Made by a program: the position numbers and the translations under genes
Notes under the pieces: generated by a model
The model's input: only the letters and a program-made list of their open reading frames with translations
Databases searched by the model: none
Told to the model about the DNA's origin: nothing
Assembly (NCBI RefSeq): GCF_003716875.1
Contig: NZ_CP033078.1
Location: 1,426,001 to 1,490,000 of the forward strand
Reading direction: 5' to 3'
Length of the DNA: 64,000 bases
Source: Vibrio zhugei
GTDB lineage: Bacteria; Pseudomonadota; Gammaproteobacteria; Enterobacterales; Vibrionaceae
Part shown: in pieces, positions 60,858 through 64,000 of the stretch
Numbering within the stretch: position 1 is the stretch's first letter
Layout of the letters: every line of letters begins with the position of its first letter

Positions 60858-63479
60858 TTATACAAAATACTCATTCGAATCCGGTGTCGTTAGACGAGCA
60901 ATCTTACCTCTCACTTCGGCTTCTTTATTTCTGAACTGATCGCCAGTTAATGGCGTAAATGCTAAGCGACCGTCTCTGTTGAGTAAATCTCGTTTATCTT
61001 TAACGCTTAACTCTAAAATCCAATCATCAAATTCATCTTGCTGATCGCCATCTAATATCGCATTAATGCGTTTTAAATTAGCAATCATAGCATCCACGTT
61101 GCCTTCTTTATGACCATCTTTATTCATCCGGCATAATACTTCCGACAACTTACGCCAACTTGTGACTGTGTTACTTAATAGGTAACAAATAGCTTTCTCT
61201 TGCTTTTCTGTGGACTTCCAGAAAAAATCAGTCACAAGAGTATGCAACATCATGCCAATTGTTTCCGGAAAGAGTAATGACTGATCATATTTTTCCCATA
61301 CTTGGCTATTATCATTCAATACATTATCTGCTATTTTCAAGGCGTCTTCTCTTACTTTTCTTCTTCTAGCGAAATAGTCCTCAAAGAAATCAAACCCTTT
61401 CCCCATATATTTAGTAAAGGTTTCACTGGGGTCATCAATCAGTTCAGAGGCAAAAGCAACATAAGTCGAGTTTTTAAAATATTCGTATACTGGAGGCTCA
61501 ATGTTTCTTAACTGACGATAATCTACATACTGTAACCCTTTAGCGATAACAATAAACAAATCAAACAATTTGCCCACATCAATTTCTGTGGCAAATCCGC
61601 CTTTGGCACCAGGGCCCCAAACCACTTGTGCAGAGCAATGTAAATAAAATTTACTGTTGTCAATTAAAGCTAGCTGAAAATCGACGCCCGCGCCGGCACC
61701 AAAGGCCACATTGCCTTCTGCAGACACTTGCGCTAACGCGGAAAAATCAAGTTTGGGGGCATCATCCGGATCTAACCACTCAACTGCGCCTGTGACCTGC
61801 CCGCCCGATTGGGCGCCTGCAAAGCCGCCCGCCTTGACACCGATATTGCCGCCGGGAGTATTCTCAGTTTTACGTTGTGGCTCAATGCTAACGTTGGGCG
61901 CAATAATAATATCCGTACCAGGGTTCGGGTTTTCCACCTTTTTATCGGTCGTCGCAGCCGCCCCCACATTCCCGGATGCCGTCACACCAAGAAATGCACT
62001 GAGCTCAATCGCCGCTTTAAATCGGAAACGCCCAAATGAATAACGACAATCCTCTTTTTTCTCATTTTGGTAGGTTAAACTGAGCTCCCACCCTTGCTTA
62101 TAAGGCACGTAGGCTTCTGTTTTGACCGCCGCCTCTGCCAATGAAAACGAGGCGTCGGCCCCCACACCAATGTCCGCCGAGACACCATCTTGTAACTCTA
62201 ATTTGCTACCAGCGCTGGCCTGAGCCGCCCAGCGGAATAATTGGGCACTACTACTTAAAGCAAATACCGTTTTACCATCACTATTATTGAGGTAACCATG
62301 CGCCTCCCATGCGACCCAGTTCCACCCTTCGACCTCCCACTTCGCAAGATTGGCTTTGAGCGTTTTGGGGATCTCTTTATTTTTAAATAAATCTTGTCTT
62401 AGGCTCTCTTGGAGTTTCTTTTTAAATTTCTGCGGATCCAATGCATCCAACGCTTCTTTGAAACCGACATCCGATGTATTCGAAACCCAATGTTTATCTT
62501 TTTCTCTCAATAAAAACTGAGGACGCACATATATCGTCCGATTCTCGCCCGCCACTACAATCTCTTTGATATGATCGGTTGCTGCTGGTTTCAATGTTTT
62601 CTTTCTAATATGAGCAAAATCGTTTAAATCTACTTTTTGTTTCGTGGCCGAGACTGATTTTTTTTCTGCTTTATCCAATAATGATTGCCAATATTGTTGA
62701 TCATCTTCGAGCTCAGCAAGCAGTTTTTCGCCGATAATTTTGCCAGATTTATCTTGAAAAAACTCATGGGTATATTCATCGACAAATCCAATTTTTTGGC
62801 TTATTTCTTCAATCCTTGATTCGATCTGTTTCTTATTTTCATCCTTATCAAGACCAGACTTATTCCCCGATGTATCACTCTCGCCTGTTGTGGCAACTTG
62901 CGACGGTTCACTCGTACTCTCGCCTGTCGAAGCGACTTGAGGCTGATGACTCGACGTGTCTTCTCCATACCCCACAGCGCCCGCATTGATCACCGACTCT
63001 AACCAAGCTTGACGATCCAATATGTGCTGTTTAACGTCTTCTTCCGTTGCTGTCTCTGGGTTGGGCGCTTTACTATTTAACTCTTTTAATTGCTTGATAA
63101 ATCCTTGTGTGATGGTCTCTTCTTCAAGCAGTAAATCTTTATCTTTTTGCGTGAGACAATAAAAATCTGCTGGCTTATGTTCGTCATCTAAAACAAAGAC
63201 GATATCGACCAACTCTTCCGCCACACACGTTGGCGCACTGCTAATCGCGCCTTTTTCGCAGGTACCTCTCAAAATACCAGGAGGCGGAACTTGATTCGCT
63301 GCTTCCGTTTGTTTGAGTGTCTCTTCTTCAGGTAAACGGATCGTTTTCCCCGGAAAAATCTTATCAGGATTGGCTTGATATTCAGGATTCAACGCGAGAA
63401 TATCGTCAAATAATACATTGTGTTCAACGGCAATGCCTAAAAGAGTGTCACCCGATTGTATCGTGTAAGAATTCGACAT
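60858..63479 (-). CDS. Large LysM-domain protein, candidate T6SS effector
   Basis: An 873-aa protein: LysM domain at 4-50 (YTIQSGDTLLGIAVEHNVL, NPDKIFPGKTIRLP), a cysteine-containing segment (GTCEKGAISSAPTCVAEE), a helical part (105-170), an S/T/E-rich linker with two copies of ATTGES/ASTGES (about 180-215), and a middle region rich in Gly/Ala beta-like repeats (ADIGVGADASFSLAEAAVK; GNVGAAAT; GNVAFGAGAGVDFQLAL). A helical C-terminal domain follows (650-873). No enzyme motif or signal peptide is recognised. It lies 13 bp behind a DUF4123 adaptor gene, which marks it as T6SS cargo. AGGGGA lies about 9 nt before the ATG. Toxic activity unproven. Confidence 0.75.
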   Translation of the reverse strand: MSNSYTIQSGDTLLGIAVEHNVLFDDILALNPEYQANPDKIFPGKTIRLPEEETLKQTEAANQVPPPGILRGTCEKGAISSAPTCVAEELVDIVFVLDDEHKPADFYCLTQKDKDLLLEEETITQGFIKQLKELNSKAPNPETATEEDVKQHILDRQAWLESVINAGAVGYGEDTSSHQPQVASTGESTSEPSQVATTGESDTSGNKSGLDKDENKKQIESRIEEISQKIGFVDEYTHEFFQDKSGKIIGEKLLAELEDDQQYWQSLLDKAEKKSVSATKQKVDLNDFAHIRKKTLKPAATDHIKEIVVAGENRTIYVRPQFLLREKDKHWVSNTSDVGFKEALDALDPQKFKKKLQESLRQDLFKNKEIPKTLKANLAKWEVEGWNWVAWEAHGYLNNSDGKTVFALSSSAQLFRWAAQASAGSKLELQDGVSADIGVGADASFSLAEAAVKTEAYVPYKQGWELSLTYQNEKKEDCRYSFGRFRFKAAIELSAFLGVTASGNVGAAATTDKKVENPNPGTDIIIAPNVSIEPQRKTENTPGGNIGVKAGGFAGAQSGGQVTGAVEWLDPDDAPKLDFSALAQVSAEGNVAFGAGAGVDFQLALIDNSKFYLHCSAQVVWGPGAKGGFATEIDVGKLFDLFIVIAKGLQYVDYRQLRNIEPPVYEYFKNSTYVAFASELIDDPSETFTKYMGKGFDFFEDYFARRRKVREDALKIADNVLNDNSQVWEKYDQSLLFPETIGMMLHTLVTDFFWKSTEKQEKAICYLLSNTVTSWRKLSEVLCRMNKDGHKEGNVDAMIANLKRINAILDGDQQDEFDDWILELSVKDKRDLLNRDGRLAFTPLTGDQFRNKEAEVRGKIARLTTPDSNEYFV

Positions 63480-63492
63480 TAAAAATTATCCC

Positions 63493-64000
63493 CTATGACC
63501 ACTGGTCTAAAACAGTTTGCATGTGTTCAAGTTTTGCATCGGTTAAGATCCAAGGCTGCGATTCATCTTTTTGTTGGGCCGCATCCATCGTAGAGACAAG
63601 CCATTGTTGCTGTGACGTCCAAATAAACTGCTGAATGCCTGGAAATAACTGAGTGCGCTCTTCGTCACTCATTACGGCTAAAAGAGGGAGTAATGTTCTT
63701 GGATCGTAATAACGCAATAACACTTCGGTTCTTTCATTCGGTGCCATTATGGCTTGACGCAATGTACTCAGTAACGTCTTCCATTCAATGTCGTCGCTCG
63801 TCGTAATAAAACACCCACACGGCGATGCATTCATGTGTTCCACGCACATATCAATCAATTCCTTGGAGCGCGTAATACGCATCACAACCGGTCCTTCATC
63901 AATATGTTGATAAGGCGTCGTATGAAATAAAGGGGCAAATTCAGGCTCGACACCATGTTTATATAAGTTAAATTTCCAATCTTCCCAAAGTAGCGTTTCA
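63493..64000 (-). CDS. DUF4123 T6SS adaptor/chaperone (5' end outside window)
   Basis: Partial DUF4123 protein, 168 codons to the stop; the N-terminus lies beyond the right edge. It begins ETLLWEDWKFNLYKHGVEPEF, followed by PLFHTTPYQHIDEGPVVMRI, GCFITTSDDIEWKTL and LLRYYDPRTLLPLLAVMSDEE, then the region LFPGIQQFIW, all typical of the family. DUF4123 proteins bind an effector and load it on VgrG. The downstream LysM gene is its probable client and a vgrG is expected just outside the window. Its first 39 bp are identical to the broken copy at 58359. Confidence 0.85.
   Translation of the reverse strand, partial: ETLLWEDWKFNLYKHGVEPEFAPLFHTTPYQHIDEGPVVMRITRSKELIDMCVEHMNASPCGCFITTSDDIEWKTLLSTLRQAIMAPNERTEVLLRYYDPRTLLPLLAVMSDEERTQLFPGIQQFIWTSQQQWLVSTMDAAQQKDESQPWILTDAKLEHMQTVLDQWS
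63962..64000. repeat. 39-bp identity with 58359-58397 (direct)
   Basis: The start of the DUF4123 sequence visible at the window edge. It probably extends outside the window. Confidence 0.9.

Noticed and set aside
1..64000. tRNA, rRNA or CRISPR arrays
   Set aside because: No T-arm/anticodon-arm patterns, rRNA-like sequence or spaced direct repeats were noticed by eye; a tool search could still find something.

Overview
The window looks like chromosome 1 of a member of the Vibrionaceae (Vibrio or a close relative), and specifically its replication-terminus region. Evidence: the proteins are typical gammaproteobacterial/Vibrio versions (FNR, UspE, RMF, FabA, MatP, ZapC, ProQ, LetAB, an NAD-glutamate dehydrogenase of about 1610 aa, DUF2835, DUF3634, a GlyGly-CTERM protein). 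The gene order (pot - bax - ttcA - uspE - fnr - FIST/hybrid kinase - fabA - rmf - uup - rlmKL - zapC - pyrD - gdh - pepN - prc - proQ - GAF) matches what I remember of the V. cholerae chromosome 1 terminus. A near-consensus XerCD dif site lies at 10484-10511. matP is 1.8 kb away, and matS-type sites occur at 38149 and 42968.

Layout. 1-3.5 kb: 5' part of potB and potA (minus), then a possible attenuator leader with a membrane protein and a Bax-like lipoprotein. 3.6-6.5 kb: ttcA, uspE, fnr (minus). 7-10.3 kb: a small membrane protein and a FIST (NosP-like) - hybrid histidine kinase (VpsS-like) pair. 10.3-11.9 kb: gene-poor dif region with a LexA-type box, a tiny ORF and a 67-aa Cys-rich protein. 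11.9-15.5 kb: DUF3634, matP, a Lon-like protease, fabA, rmf. 15.6-36.2 kb: a long mostly minus-strand housekeeping block from DUF3466/uup to the free-Met-sulfoxide reductase. 36.3-43.6 kb: an ABC exporter with an amber codon near its natural start, then letA-letB-rsmF. 43.7-52.6 kb: cvfB, an unknown membrane protein, an orphan PEP-synthase-like C-terminal domain, DAHP synthase, yajQ, a coiled-coil/small membrane protein pair, a tandem glycine riboswitch driving an Na+/amino-acid symporter, and a LysE-type exporter. 52.7-56.7 kb: the trehalose operon otsB - GH15 - otsA.

56.9-64 kb is a rearranged accessory island. A truncated chemotaxis receptor abuts 111 bp of an IS30-family element. An intact IS30-family copy (57270-58358) follows and cuts into a DUF4123 adaptor gene. 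Next come a 5'-truncated vgrG, a plus-strand FGE/SUMF1-type lipoprotein, a large LysM protein, and a second DUF4123 gene running off the right edge. The two DUF4123 genes share an identical 39-bp stretch. This is best read as a type VI secretion auxiliary (vgrG - adaptor - effector) cluster with a duplicated, decayed cassette reshaped by IS30. The LysM protein is the candidate effector and the FGE-like lipoprotein a candidate immunity partner; both roles are inference.

Main limits: no homology searches could be run. Family names rest on recognised motifs and remembered homologues, and start codons were chosen from Shine-Dalgarno spacing and remembered N-termini.
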